Assembly: GCA_035533075.1 (NCBI GenBank)
Contig: DATLUO010000184.1
Span: 1 to 42,268 of the forward strand
From: Pirellulales bacterium
GTDB taxonomy: Bacteria > Planctomycetota > Planctomycetia > Pirellulales > JAICIG01
DNA: 42,268 nucleotides
Direction of reading: 5' to 3'
Of the stretch, positions 13,048 through 23,443 are shown one piece after another (the first letter of the stretch is position 1; each line of letters starts with the position of its first letter). The position numbers were made by a program, and so were the translations under genes. The notes below the pieces were generated by a model. That model did not search any database and was not told where the DNA came from. It saw nothing but the letters and a program-made list of their open reading frames with translations.

Positions 13048-14007
13048 ATGAAACGCCCCTGCTATCGTTGGCTCGCGCCGGCCATCGGCCTGCTCTTCAC
13101 CGCCGCTTATGTGTGGTCGCTGGCCACGCCCGAGGTCGGCCAACCCGCGCGCCTGCCGCCGCCGGCCGCCGGCAAGCTGTGGTCGTTCGGCTTTGTCGGA
13201 GATACTCAGCTTGGCGAAGGAATCGTCGACCGCATCTTCGAGCGGTTTGAAGCATCGGGCGTTGAGTTCGTGCTGCACCTGGGCGATATCGTCGACGATG
13301 CCGCGTCTGACAAGCAATGGCAGGAGGTGCTGGGAGCGGCCCGGCAACATCACATCCGGCTGCGGCCCGTGGTGGGAAATCACGACCGGCTGGTCGGAAC
13401 CAGCGATCGCGGCGAGACCCGCTTCCGCGAGTTCTTTCCGGAACTGCCCGACACGTTTTATCGCTTTTCGCAGGGTGGGCTGACGTTTCTGATGCTCAAT
13501 TCCGAACGTTCGCTCATGCCCTGGACCGAGCAAGGCCGCTTTCTGGGCGCGGAGTTGAACGAGCTGGCGGGAACCGCGGTGGTCTGCCTGCACCGGCCGG
13601 TTTTCACCTGCGGGCGACGCGATCTGGCCAATCAGTTCTTGCGGCGACTCTGGTTGCACGCCCGGCTGGTCGATAGCCCGACCAGGCTCGTGCTGTCCGG
13701 GCATCACCATTATTACGACCGCACCAAGCCGCTGGATGGAATCACCTACGTGGTCAGCGGCGGCGGCAGCCACAAGCTTTATCCGCCCGCCGACACCGAC
13801 CGGACTACGGCGGCCTTTCACGCCGGCGTCAATCACTATGGCCTGGTCGACGTCTATGCCGATCGGCTCGACGTGCATGTGGTCGACCTCGACGGCGCGC
13901 AGCTCGACCGCTTTACCGTGGAACGCCGTTTGTCGGAGAGAGCGACGAGTGAAACCGCCGGGCGGGTGAATCGTTCGTTGGCGCAAAAGGGCAAGGTCCA
14001 GCGGTGA
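13048..14007 (+). CDS. Calcineurin-like metallophosphatase with N-terminal membrane anchor
   Basis: ATG 13048 gives 319 residues (an in-frame ATG at 13018 would add ten). An N-terminal hydrophobic helix (WLAPAIGLLFTAAYVWSL) suggests a signal or anchor. Metallophosphatase motifs appear in order: GDTQLGEG (~51), LGDIVDD (~78-84), VVGNHDR (~108-114), CLHRPVF and SGHHHYYDR (~217-225). These bind two metal ions and hydrolyse phosphoesters. The family includes phosphodiesterases and acid phosphatases; the substrate is unknown. The last codons overlap the GTG start of the next gene (GTGA at 14004-14007), so the two are coupled, and a role at the membrane (for example lipid head-group turnover) is possible. 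Confidence 0.85.
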   Translation: MKRPCYRWLAPAIGLLFTAAYVWSLATPEVGQPARLPPPAAGKLWSFGFVGDTQLGEGIVDRIFERFEASGVEFVLHLGDIVDDAASDKQWQEVLGAARQHHIRLRPVVGNHDRLVGTSDRGETRFREFFPELPDTFYRFSQGGLTFLMLNSERSLMPWTEQGRFLGAELNELAGTAVVCLHRPVFTCGRRDLANQFLRRLWLHARLVDSPTRLVLSGHHHYYDRTKPLDGITYVVSGGGSHKLYPPADTDRTTAAFHAGVNHYGLVDVYADRLDVHVVDLDGAQLDRFTVERRLSERATSETAGRVNRSLAQKGKVQR

Positions 14008-14963
14008 ACCTGCGCGACCCCCAGTTCCGGCGATGGGCCATGCGGACCTTCAAGGTCGGGCTGTTGGCGCTGGTCGCCTGGGGAGTTCACAGCACGCTCT
14101 GGGGAGCGTGGCAGAAGCTCGAAAACGAGCATTGGAAGCTGAGCGACCTGCGGCCCGGCTGGCTGGCCGCCGCCGCGGCCTTCTACTTGCTCGGCCAGCT
14201 TGGGCCGGGCTGGTTCTGGTATCGCACGCTCCGCTGGCTGGGCCAACCTGCGCGCCCGCTGGATACGTTGCGGGCGTATTACATCGGCCACGTCGGCAAA
14301 TATGCGCCGGGCAAGGCGATGGTGATCGTCATTCGCGCGGGGCTGCTGCGCGGTGGCGGCACTACGGCCACGGCCGCCACGGTGGCCGTGTTCTTTGAGA
14401 CGCTTACCACGATGGGCGTCGGCGCGGCGATGGCGGTGATTCTGCTGGCCGTCCGATTCACGGACGATCGTTGGCTGATTGGCGCGGCCGTCGTGTTGTG
14501 GGCCGTCGTGTCGGCGCCCACGTCGCCGCCGGTGTTCCGTCGCCTGGTGAAGTTCACCGGCGCCGGCAAGCTCGACCCGGAGATGGCCGATCGGCTGACG
14601 CATTTGCGCTATGGCTCGCTGGTCTGGTGCTGGTTCGAGATCGCCGCCGGCTGGCTGCTGATGGGGCTGAGCTTGTGGGCCACGGCCCGCTCGGCCGGCT
14701 TCCCGGCCAAGTTGGGCCTCTTCGATGAAATCGCCTTTTGCACGGCGGCGGTGGCGATCGCGGTCGTCGGCGGCTTTTTGTCGTTCTTGCCCGGCGGCCT
14801 GGCGGCGCGCGAAGCGGCGCTGTTGGAGTTGCTCACGCCCTGGTACGGCGCGGATGGCGCGCTGGTGGCCTCGATCGTGTCGCGTCTGGTCTGGGCGGTG
14901 GCCGAGTTGGCCATCGCCAGCCTGCTCTATGCGTCGCACGAACGTAGCCCGCTCACTCCGTGA
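14004..14963 (+). CDS. Membrane protein of the lysylphosphatidylglycerol-synthase TM / UPF0104 type
   Basis: GTG 14004 starts a 319-residue protein with about seven to eight membrane segments. The pattern AYYIGHVGKYAPGKAMVIVI followed by a glycine-rich stretch and VAVFFETLTTMGVGA, and near the end FLSFLPGGLAAREAALLELL, matches the YbhN/AglD/MprF-TM family (integral membrane flippase or transferase part). No C-terminal aminoacyl-transferase domain is present. It is translationally coupled to the metallophosphatase, consistent with a lipid-linked function. The exact substrate cannot be assigned. Confidence 0.82.
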   Translation: MNLRDPQFRRWAMRTFKVGLLALVAWGVHSTLWGAWQKLENEHWKLSDLRPGWLAAAAAFYLLGQLGPGWFWYRTLRWLGQPARPLDTLRAYYIGHVGKYAPGKAMVIVIRAGLLRGGGTTATAATVAVFFETLTTMGVGAAMAVILLAVRFTDDRWLIGAAVVLWAVVSAPTSPPVFRRLVKFTGAGKLDPEMADRLTHLRYGSLVWCWFEIAAGWLLMGLSLWATARSAGFPAKLGLFDEIAFCTAAVAIAVVGGFLSFLPGGLAAREAALLELLTPWYGADGALVASIVSRLVWAVAELAIASLLYASHERSPLTP

Positions 14964-15040
14964 GCGGAACGGCGCTCCCAACTCACAGGATTTATACCGC
15001 ACACTGGTAGCAATAAAACGTTCGATCGCCGAGAGACCTC

Positions 15041-15196
15041 GGTGGCTGGGGCAGAGCTTGGCCAGGCCGAGGCTGATCTTTGATTCAGCTCGACGGCCAC
15101 GCGATGCCCCGGAACCGACGCACCTGGGCATCGCTTGGCCGTCGCGCTCTGCAAAGGTGCCGACCGTTGCCCCGGCCAAGCTCTGCCCCAGCCACC
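15041..15196. repeat. R2 MITE-like element, copy b (best preserved)
   Basis: 156 bp with perfect 23-bp terminal inverted repeats (left end GGTGGCTGGGGCAGAGCTTG, right end its complement). Inside is a second inverted pair near 15095-15113 (GGCCACGCGATGCCCCGG) and 15122-15140 (CCTGGGCATCGCTTGGCC; 16 of 18 positions pair). It has no coding capacity. Flanking bases show no obvious target-site duplication. It lies 134 nt before the helicase start; the rest of 14964-15329 holds nothing else I can name. Confidence 0.88.
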
Positions 15197-15329
15197 GCAA
15201 ACGCCTCATTCCTGCCCGTGCGTAAGTATGACCCGTCGAAGGGGTAACGGCGCCCTTCCGCTTGCGGAGCAAGCGGGCTACGAGAGCGGATTGCCAATTC
15301 GCCTGCCAGCCGTTACCATCCCCGCTGCC

Positions 15330-17333
<2,004 letters not shown>

Positions 17334-17371
17334 GTGTGAGGCGAAGAACTCTTGCAGCGGTTCCGGGTCCG

Positions 17372-17717
17372 TCATTTGCCGGCGGCGGGCAGCCGCCGCT
17401 TCAACGCCTTGATGGACCGCCGAAAGCTTCGCTCGACCGTGTCGGGCGACCAACCCAGCCGGCGCGCGATCTCCGCCAACGGCAGGCCGTCGAAACAATG
17501 CCATTTGACGATGTTCCGCTCGTCGGCCGGCAACTCCAGCAGCGAAGAACTTCAGCATCATCGGCAGATAACTGGCGAGCAAGGCCTCATGCGCCTCCCG
17601 CGAGCCATGCGCCTGATTGAGCAGCGACTGCCGCTCGTTCGTAAGCTCTTCGAGGCTCAGTCCGCTCCACCACCCATTCCGTCCCCACGTATCGCCAGCG
17701 CGATTCGACTCCGCCAT
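17372..17717 (-). pseudogene. ECF-type sigma factor with internal deletion
   Basis: ATG 17717 has a strong AGGAGG 7 nt upstream. The frame reads GLSLEELTNERQSLLNQ, then SREAHEALLASYLPMMLKFF, which fits sigma region 2.1. It then shifts: in another frame follow LLELPADERNIVKWHCFDGL and PLAEIARRLGWSPDTVERSF, then RRSIKALKRRLPAAGK and stop at 17372-17374, a clear region-4 helix-turn-helix. Regions 2.2 to 3 (~70-80 residues) are missing and the junction at about 17540-17545 is out of frame. The start signal is still intact, so the deletion may be recent. If translated, only a short region-2.1 fragment would be made in frame. Confidence 0.75.
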
Positions 17718-17780
17718 GGAATATCCTCCTGTGAAAGTTGAAACCGGTCAGTGCCTTACTGACTGTGCCCTGGCTTCAAT

Positions 17781-17898
17781 CCACGGCCGGAGCCGTGGCC
17801 TTATTGGAAATGGGCCCGCGGGCACGCAAACGTGCCCTTGAGATTAGCCCTTGCGTGGCGGAAGTCCGATATTGGCACTCCAGCGCCGCTACGCGGCG
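17781..17898. repeat. Row of three perfect hairpins
   Basis: CCACGGC-CGGA-GCCGTGG (17781-17798), GGGCACG-CAAA-CGTGCCC (17820-17837), CGCCGC-TAC-GCGGCG (17884-17898). They lie in the 285-nt gap between the ABC ATPase (ending 18003, minus strand) and the sigma relic. None has a T-run. One may end the ABC transcript; the row looks like assorted palindromes collected in one gap. Confidence 0.6.
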
Positions 17899-18002
17899 GA
17901 TACGGAAGCCGCACAACACCAAAAAATCCGAGCGAGGCACCGACGAACACTCGGCGCTTCAGCGACAGTTTTGTTCCGTGGCCGCGGCGCGGCCCGAGAT
18001 CA

Positions 18003-19751
18003 TTACGACGTCTTTGCGTCGTAGTGCCCAACCAGCGCGATAAACGCGTCTTCCAACGTCGGCTCTTGGCGCTCGTCGCGGCGGACGCGCTGCTTCAGAT
18101 CGTCGGGCGATCCCTCGGCGATGACGTGTCCCTGATAAATCAGGCCGATGCGGTCGCAATACTCGGCCTCGTCCATGAAATGCGTCGTGATCATCGCCGT
18201 CACGCCACGCTCGACCATGGCGTTGATGTGCGACCAGAAGTCGCGCCGCGTGAGCGGATCGACGCCGGAAGTCGGCTCGTCGAGAAACAAAACAGGCGGA
18301 TCGTGCATCACCGCGCAGGCCAATGCCAGCCGTTGCTTGAACCCCAGCGGCAAGGCGCCCGCGTTCACTTCCAGATAGTCTTCCAGGCCGAACGTCTCGA
18401 TCATGCGGTCGATCGTTTCGCCGCGGCGACGCCTGGGCACGCCATAGACGCCCGCGAAAAAGCGGAGGTTCTGTCGCAGGCTGAGGTCGCCGTAGAGCGA
18501 GAACTTTTGGGCCATGTAGCCAAGCCGCGACCGCGCGGCGCCGCCTGCCCGATACAAGTCGGCGCCGGCGACTTCCGCCGAGCCCGCGGTGGGTTTGAGC
18601 AGGCCGCACATCATCTTGAACGTGGTCGACTTGCCGGCCCCGTTCGGCCCCAGCAGCCCAAAGATTTCGCCGCGCTCGATCTGAAAGCTGATCGTGTCGG
18701 CCGCGGTGAAATCGCCGAACCTCTTGGTAAGCGCGTTGGCTTCGACCAGGATTTGCCGGCCGTTGGCTGCCCGGCGTTCGTCGCGATGATTTACGGTGCT
18801 GCCTAACGGCGACTCGATTTTGTGCGCTCCGCCCAGCAGATCGACGAAGGCGTCTTCGAACCGCGGCGGCGTCGGATGGACTTGCAGACCCGGCGTGCCC
18901 AGCTCGTTTGCGTCAGGCGGGCGGGCGCCTTCTTTGACGACCAGACGCGCGCTGCTGCCTTGAATGACGCCGTCGATCACGTCGGGCCGCTTCAGCGCCT
19001 CGGTCAGAATGGCCCGCCGCCCTTGGCTATGATCGCTCACCAGAAAGCTGCGGCCTTCCACGCGACGGGTAAGCTCGTTCGGCGGGCCGTGGTAGAGTGC
19101 CTGGCCTTCGTTGAGCAGCAGCACGGAGGCGCAGCGTTCGGCCTCATCGAGATAGGCCGTGCTCCAGACCACGCCGATTCCTTCCTCGACCAGGTCGTAC
19201 ACCATCCGCCACAGCTCGCGACGCGAAATCGGGTCGACGCCCACGCTCGGCTCGTCGAGCAGCATCAGCCGCGGCCGATGGATCAGGGCGCAGGCCAGAC
19301 CGAGCTTCTGCTTCATGCCGCCCGACAGTCTGCCGGCCAAGCGGTCGGTGAACGGCTCGAGCGTGGTGAAGTCGAGCAGCCGAGCGAACGTTTCCTCGCG
19401 CTCGGCGCCGGTCACGCCGCGCAGATCGGCGTAGAGATTGAGGTTCTCCTCGACCGTCAGGTCTTCGTACAGCCCGAATCGCTGCGGCATGTAGCTGATC
19501 GTCTCCCGCAGCTCGCAAGTTTCCGCTCGCGGGTCGCAGCCGCACACGGTGAGCGTTCCTTCGTCGGCCAGCAGCAGACCGGCCAAGAGCCGCATGAGGG
19601 TGGTCTTGCCCGCGCCATCGGGTCCGACCAGCCCGGTGACTTCGCCCGCGGCCACGCGCAGGTCGAGCCGATCGACGGCCGGCCTCGCCTGGTCGGCAAA
19701 GCGTTTGGTGAGGGCCGTGGCCTCGACAAGGTAGGTGGCGGCAGCGGGCAC
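18003..19751 (-). CDS. Tandem ATP-binding protein of an ABC transporter (YbhF-like)
   Basis: Two complete ABC ATPase domains in one chain, about 582 residues from GTG 19751; the frame stays open to 19802, but that part is only GGGATGA repeats and the start is uncertain. NBD1: GPDGAGKTT, signature LSGGMKQKLGLA, LMLLDEPSVGVDP. NBD2: GPNGAGKST, degenerate signature LPLGFKQRLALA, VLFLDEPTSGVDP. The linker holds no membrane segment. The arrangement matches YbhF/DrrA-type double ATPases that pair with ABC-2 permeases for drug or lipid export. Those permeases and the usual HlyD-type partner are absent here, so the ATPase is an orphan or its partners are elsewhere. It ends near a gap with hairpins. 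Confidence 0.9.
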   Translation of the reverse strand: MPAAATYLVEATALTKRFADQARPAVDRLDLRVAAGEVTGLVGPDGAGKTTLMRLLAGLLLADEGTLTVCGCDPRAETCELRETISYMPQRFGLYEDLTVEENLNLYADLRGVTGAEREETFARLLDFTTLEPFTDRLAGRLSGGMKQKLGLACALIHRPRLMLLDEPSVGVDPISRRELWRMVYDLVEEGIGVVWSTAYLDEAERCASVLLLNEGQALYHGPPNELTRRVEGRSFLVSDHSQGRRAILTEALKRPDVIDGVIQGSSARLVVKEGARPPDANELGTPGLQVHPTPPRFEDAFVDLLGGAHKIESPLGSTVNHRDERRAANGRQILVEANALTKRFGDFTAADTISFQIERGEIFGLLGPNGAGKSTTFKMMCGLLKPTAGSAEVAGADLYRAGGAARSRLGYMAQKFSLYGDLSLRQNLRFFAGVYGVPRRRRGETIDRMIETFGLEDYLEVNAGALPLGFKQRLALACAVMHDPPVLFLDEPTSGVDPLTRRDFWSHINAMVERGVTAMITTHFMDEAEYCDRIGLIYQGHVIAEGSPDDLKQRVRRDERQEPTLEDAFIALVGHYDAKTS

Positions 19752-19766
19752 GTGAGGGTTCAGGTT

Positions 19767-19794
19767 GGGATGAGGGATGAGGGATGAGGGATGA
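19767..19794. repeat. Heptanucleotide repeat GGGATGA (4 perfect units)
   Basis: Four exact head-to-tail copies between the ABC ATPase start and the histidine-kinase relic. The array is open in the ATPase frame, so it makes the start look longer. Confidence 0.9.
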
Positions 19795-19798
19795 ACCC

Positions 19799-19885
19799 TC
19801 AAACGGGCAACTCAATCCGAAATCGTGCGCCGGTTTCGGAGTCGACGCACTCTATCGTACCCTCGTGCTGCACTTTTATGGCCCC
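19799..19885 (-). pseudogene. C-terminal remnant of a histidine kinase
   Basis: On the minus strand, frame-preserved residues AIKVQHEGTIECVDSETG and then ARFRIELPV plus TGA (19799-19801) match the last strand and G2 box of a HATPase_c domain (the usual form is HGGTIEVxSxxGxGTTFRIxLP). Nothing upstream continues the domain; the preceding bases turn into a T-rich and G-rich stretch. It is a terminal fragment of about 27 residues. 19886-20122 holds nothing further that I can name. Confidence 0.6.
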
Positions 19886-20122
19886 CCGAAAAAAAATCGC
19901 CGGTGCAGGAACGACTTGCAGGAAGAGCCTTTCCGCCTTGGCCAAGAAGGCGGGCCGGCGGTCAGATTATCTTCAACGGGAACCATTGCCATCGCCCGCG
20001 AGAACGCTTATGGTGAATGCCAACGGCCGGACAAGAGCATCGGATGCCTTCACAACCGCAAAAACCATGACCGCTTTGCCTTGACGACATGGCGCGGCGG
20101 CCAGCCATTGGGAGCCGCTCAG

Positions 20123-20956
20123 ATGAACGTGAGTCTCGCTCGACATGCCATCTCGAAGTCTCTCGTCGCCTTTCTCGTGGCGTCGACGTTACCCGGTTGC
20201 GGCGAACACCAAAATGCCGCGGTCGACCGGCCTTCGTTTACAATAACCTTTGGTGAGGGCTGTGGCTCACTTGGGCCCGCGCCCGATTTGATCGGCACTC
20301 GGCCAGGGGAATGGCAGGTCACCGAATGGATCAACAGTGGGCCTTTGCGGCTGGACGATCTGCGGGGCAAGGTGGTGCTGGTTCGCTGGTTCATGGATCC
20401 CTCCTGCCCCGATTGCTCCGCCACCGCGCCGGCGTTGCGCGAATTCGACGAGCTTTACCGAGACGCCGGGCTGGTGGTTGCGGGCATGTTCCACAACTCC
20501 GAACGGCCGCTCGATGAAGTTCGAGAAATCGTCAAACAATACGGCTACGCATTCCCGGTCGCCATCGACCGGGAGACCGTCACGCGCCGCCAGTGGACTC
20601 TGGGAGGCGACGACTGCGGATACAGCGACCCCTACCGGAGCGTGACCTTTTTGCTCGACCGTCGGGGCTTCGTCCGGCATGTGCATCGGGTCGGACGGTA
20701 TGTGAAAGGCGACGCGGACTACGAACAGATGCGGTCGGCGATCGAGCGGCTGCTTCTGGACGAATCCCGTTTGGACGAACTCCTCGACCGGCCGGAGGGA
20801 CGTCGATTCACCGAGGCGGAGCGGCATGAATTGGAGTCGCTGGCGAAGGCCAACGAACGGGTGCCGTTGATCCGCATACAAGCGATCGGAGCGGCGGAGA
20901 AGGAGGCGAATGAGAATGCGCCAACGGGTTCTCACGGTGGCACGAGCCAAGACTGA
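20123..20956 (+). CDS. Thioredoxin-fold (TlpA/AhpC-like) lipoprotein
   Basis: A 277-residue protein from ATG 20123 with GGGAG 8 nt upstream. Residues 1-26 form a lipoprotein signal (SKSLVAFLVASTLPGC, lipobox Cys26). After PAPDLIGTRPGEWQVTEW comes the redoxin fold: LRGKVVLVRWFMDPSCPDCS with CxxC at Cys95-Cys98 (a CPDC motif) and LREFDELYRDAGLVVAGMF. The C-terminus (after ~230) is charged and helical. Family members are membrane-anchored thiol-disulfide oxidoreductases in the periplasm. It precedes two unknown genes on the same strand after 105 nt and may serve the same system. Confidence 0.85.
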   Translation: MNVSLARHAISKSLVAFLVASTLPGCGEHQNAAVDRPSFTITFGEGCGSLGPAPDLIGTRPGEWQVTEWINSGPLRLDDLRGKVVLVRWFMDPSCPDCSATAPALREFDELYRDAGLVVAGMFHNSERPLDEVREIVKQYGYAFPVAIDRETVTRRQWTLGGDDCGYSDPYRSVTFLLDRRGFVRHVHRVGRYVKGDADYEQMRSAIERLLLDESRLDELLDRPEGRRFTEAERHELESLAKANERVPLIRIQAIGAAEKEANENAPTGSHGGTSQD

Positions 20957-21061
20957 CGCGCAATCGACAGGTCCAAAACGCCGACCTGCGAAAGCTAAGA
21001 GAAGACAGAAGAGAGTGGGGGGCGGCGAATCCCCTGGTCTTACTAGGAAAGGAGTAAACTC

Positions 21062-21736
21062 ATGTTGCAAAGCAGACTGCGAACATTGGCGGCCGAATGG
21101 GCGCGGGCCAACGCGCCGATCGTCGAAGCCGACTTGCTGTCCAGCTTCGACCATGCGGTCCAGCGCGGGGTGAATTGCACGTTTGCCATCGGTCGAGAGC
21201 TGACGAAGGCGAGAAAGCCTCGCCTGCTCTCCTGCTATTCTGGGGAACTCTTCGTGTTCGAGTTGAGCCAGCGTCAGGCCCAGAGCTTCAATGCCCTCGA
21301 TCATACCATGGAATGCGTCGAATGCGGGCCAAGCTTGGAGATTCCGCCAGGCGCTCGCCCGCCGATCGACATCGGCGAACTGCACATTGACCACGCCGAC
21401 CGGCTCAGCCCCGATCAGCCGATTCAAGGGCGCGTCGAATATGAGCTGCGCGAAGAGTTCGATTTCTCAGGGACGGTCTGCTTGTCGATGGCATTCGCGT
21501 TGGGCGACCGCTGTCTCACCACCCGCTATCATTACCCTTTCCCTCCGCTGCGCCTGTCGCCCAAAGGCAACATGGATTTCACTTTCAACTCGGTGGCGAC
21601 GAGCCAAGGCGCCGCGAAAGATTGGTCCGGCCCGATCGTGGCCCACGTGCGGCTTTTGGGAACCATGCATCCCCAATCGCCCGACGGCCGCGTTCCCATG
21701 AGCAACACTTGCGCCCTACTGCTTGACGTGCTATGA
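21062..21736 (+). CDS. Unrecognised protein, 224 aa
   Basis: ATG 21062 follows AAAGGAGT, a clear Shine-Dalgarno. The N-terminal ~60 residues look helical (LRTLAAEWARANAPIVEADL), and the rest rich in beta strands (PIQGRVEYELREEF, FSGTVCLSMAFALGDRC). There are four or so Cys residues, two in MECVECG. No signal peptide or membrane helix. I do not recognise a family. The gene overlaps the next by four bases (ATGA at 21733-21736), so the two products are made together. Confidence 0.75.
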   Translation: MLQSRLRTLAAEWARANAPIVEADLLSSFDHAVQRGVNCTFAIGRELTKARKPRLLSCYSGELFVFELSQRQAQSFNALDHTMECVECGPSLEIPPGARPPIDIGELHIDHADRLSPDQPIQGRVEYELREEFDFSGTVCLSMAFALGDRCLTTRYHYPFPPLRLSPKGNMDFTFNSVATSQGAAKDWSGPIVAHVRLLGTMHPQSPDGRVPMSNTCALLLDVL

Positions 21737-22233
21737 CCCAACCCCACGAGATCGATCCCTTGCTGGCTCGTTTAGAGGAAGATGGCCGATTCGCCGTCGT
21801 GCTCTGGGGGCGATGGGACGAAGACGGCAATCCGCTGGACGACAGCTTTGACATTCGCGCCTCCCTGAACATGTCCGCGGACGACGTCCGGAAGTCCGTT
21901 GTCGGCGCATCGACGCTGCTCGACGCCGACTTGGCCCTGGTCGTTCGCAAGTACCTCCGCGAAAGGCAAGGCAAGCAGCTTACCCTGGAAGAGGAACTCG
22001 ACATCGTGCTGGAGTGGCTGGAAGACAAGGGACAAAAGGCACTTGTCGCGACTTGGCCGGCGGACCGCGCCGGCGGAAACGGCCACCGTTCGGCCGACGC
22101 CGGACCGCAAATCAGGACCACATCGGACATGGGTGAAGGCGAAGTGGTCGCCCACTTGCTGGGGCTGGCCGCCAGAATCAATCCCAAGTTCCGCGCAATG
22201 GTCGCGGCGGTGTTAAAAAAGGATTTGCGCTAA
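21733..22233 (+). CDS. Unrecognised acidic protein, 166 aa
   Basis: ATG 21733 overlaps the previous stop. The protein is acidic and mainly helical: DPLLARLEEDGRFAVVLWG, then WDEDGNPLDDSFDIRASLNM, LEEELDIVLEWLEDKGQKAL and a C-terminal LLGLAARINPKFRAMVAAVL. No cysteine or catalytic pattern stands out. Not recognised; with the previous gene it forms a coupled pair downstream of the redoxin lipoprotein. Confidence 0.75.
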   Translation: MTQPHEIDPLLARLEEDGRFAVVLWGRWDEDGNPLDDSFDIRASLNMSADDVRKSVVGASTLLDADLALVVRKYLRERQGKQLTLEEELDIVLEWLEDKGQKALVATWPADRAGGNGHRSADAGPQIRTTSDMGEGEVVAHLLGLAARINPKFRAMVAAVLKKDLR

Positions 22234-22395
22234 GCACAAGTCAGTCGCTGCCGGAAAACGCCTGTGGGGCGGATCCGATGCCGAAGTGCGCGCACAAAAA
22301 AAGCCGTCGCAGGCGGGGCAGGTACCTGGGCGGCTCGTCAACCATTGCTGATCGACGCCCTAAGAATAACCGATGCCGCAAAGATTGCAAGCCCC

Positions 22396-22418
22396 CCGGA
22401 AAAAATTTTTTCAGCCGG
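22396..22418. terminator. Possible bidirectional terminator between convergent genes
   Basis: CCGG, six A, six T, CAG, CCGG: an AT-cored palindrome (AAAAAATTTTTT at 22400-22411) in the 195-nt gap between two convergent genes (ends 22233 and 22429). A GC stem is short, so this is weak. Confidence 0.3.
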
Positions 22419-22428
22419 TCCAGGACTC

Positions 22429-23346
22429 TCAGCTCGCGAAAATCTTATCCATCAGCAGGGCGATCTTCTGCAGCCGCTCGCGGCCGCCGCCGGGTATTTC
22501 CGCCGTGGCCCAACCGTGGTAGCCGATCTCGCGAAACGCCGTCATCACGGCGTGCCAGTCGTTGTCGCCTTCCAGCAGCTCTACGCCAAAACCTTTGCCC
22601 AGCCCCTCTTCGCGCATCTTCTTGAGGCTGAATTCCTTGATGTCGACCTTCAGAATGCGCTTGCCCAGCACGCGAATCCAGTCCTCCGGATAGCCGTAGC
22701 GCATCACGTTGCCCACGTCGAAATAGGCCCCCACGTAGGGCGATTCGAACTCGTCGATATAACGTGCCTCTTCGATCGGGCTGAGCAGAAAATCGTTCCA
22801 CACGTTTTCGATGGCGATCTTGATGTTCAATTCGCCGGCCAGCGGCAGCGCCTTGCGAATCTCTTCCTGCGAGCGTTTGTAGACGTCGGCGTAGGAAACG
22901 CGGCCCCGCTCGACCTTGCCGGCCACCAGCAGCACCGTCGTGCCGCCGTAGGTTTTGGAATCGCGCAGGGCCTGCTCCAGGGCCTTCACGCCTTTGGCCC
23001 GCACGGCGGCGTCGGGATGCGAGAGCGTGTCGTTCCAATGCACCGAGTCGACCACGCCGTGGATCGGCAGCCCGGTCTCGTCACGGGCACGAAGCACTTC
23101 GCTTTTGTCGAGCGAGTTGGGGGCGTCGAGCTCCATTCCGTCGAAGCCGAGTTCTTTCATCAACTTGAACTTGTCGAGCACCGAGCCATCGATCTGGATC
23201 ATGCCCCACTTCACAGCCTTTTTCATGGTCTTGGCAGTGCCGTCGGCCAGCGAGTTTGCGCCCGAAGACAATGCCCCCGCCGCGGCCAGCGTCGCGCCGG
23301 CGGTGTGCAAAAAACTACGACGATCGAGTGGTCGAGGCGACGGCAT
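22429..23346 (-). CDS. TAT-exported sugar phosphate isomerase/epimerase-like protein
   Basis: 305 residues from ATG 23346. The twin-arginine signal is LDRRSFLHTAGATLAAAG, followed by AGALSSGANSLADG. The rest is a xylose-isomerase-like TIM barrel: KELGFDGMELDAP, GLPIHGVVDSVHW, IKIAIENVWNDFLLSP, VGAYFDVGNVMRYGYPEDW, ILKVDIKEFS, and GYHGWATAEIPGG near the end. Glu, Asp and His residues at these strand ends usually bind a divalent metal. Planctomycetes have many such paralogues for sugar or polyol breakdown; the specific substrate is unknown. It is divergent from the hydrolase gene, with promoter elements in the 97-nt gap. Confidence 0.88.
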   Translation of the reverse strand: MPSPRPLDRRSFLHTAGATLAAAGALSSGANSLADGTAKTMKKAVKWGMIQIDGSVLDKFKLMKELGFDGMELDAPNSLDKSEVLRARDETGLPIHGVVDSVHWNDTLSHPDAAVRAKGVKALEQALRDSKTYGGTTVLLVAGKVERGRVSYADVYKRSQEEIRKALPLAGELNIKIAIENVWNDFLLSPIEEARYIDEFESPYVGAYFDVGNVMRYGYPEDWIRVLGKRILKVDIKEFSLKKMREEGLGKGFGVELLEGDNDWHAVMTAFREIGYHGWATAEIPGGGRERLQKIALLMDKIFAS

Positions 23347-23385
23347 GGTTGTTCCAGGATGGGGTGCAGTTATAGTGATGAGTCG

Positions 23386-23413
23386 AGTATAGCTACGCGC
23401 TGCGCCGTTTCAA
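23386..23413 (-). promoter_or_regulatory. Predicted promoter of the isomerase-like gene
   Basis: Minus strand: TTGAAA (23413-23408), 16 bp, TATACT (23391-23386). The transcript would start near 23380, about 33 nt before ATG 23346. Confidence 0.5.
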
Positions 23414-23443
23414 CCTTTTGACGACCATCTGGAGAAGCCTGCC

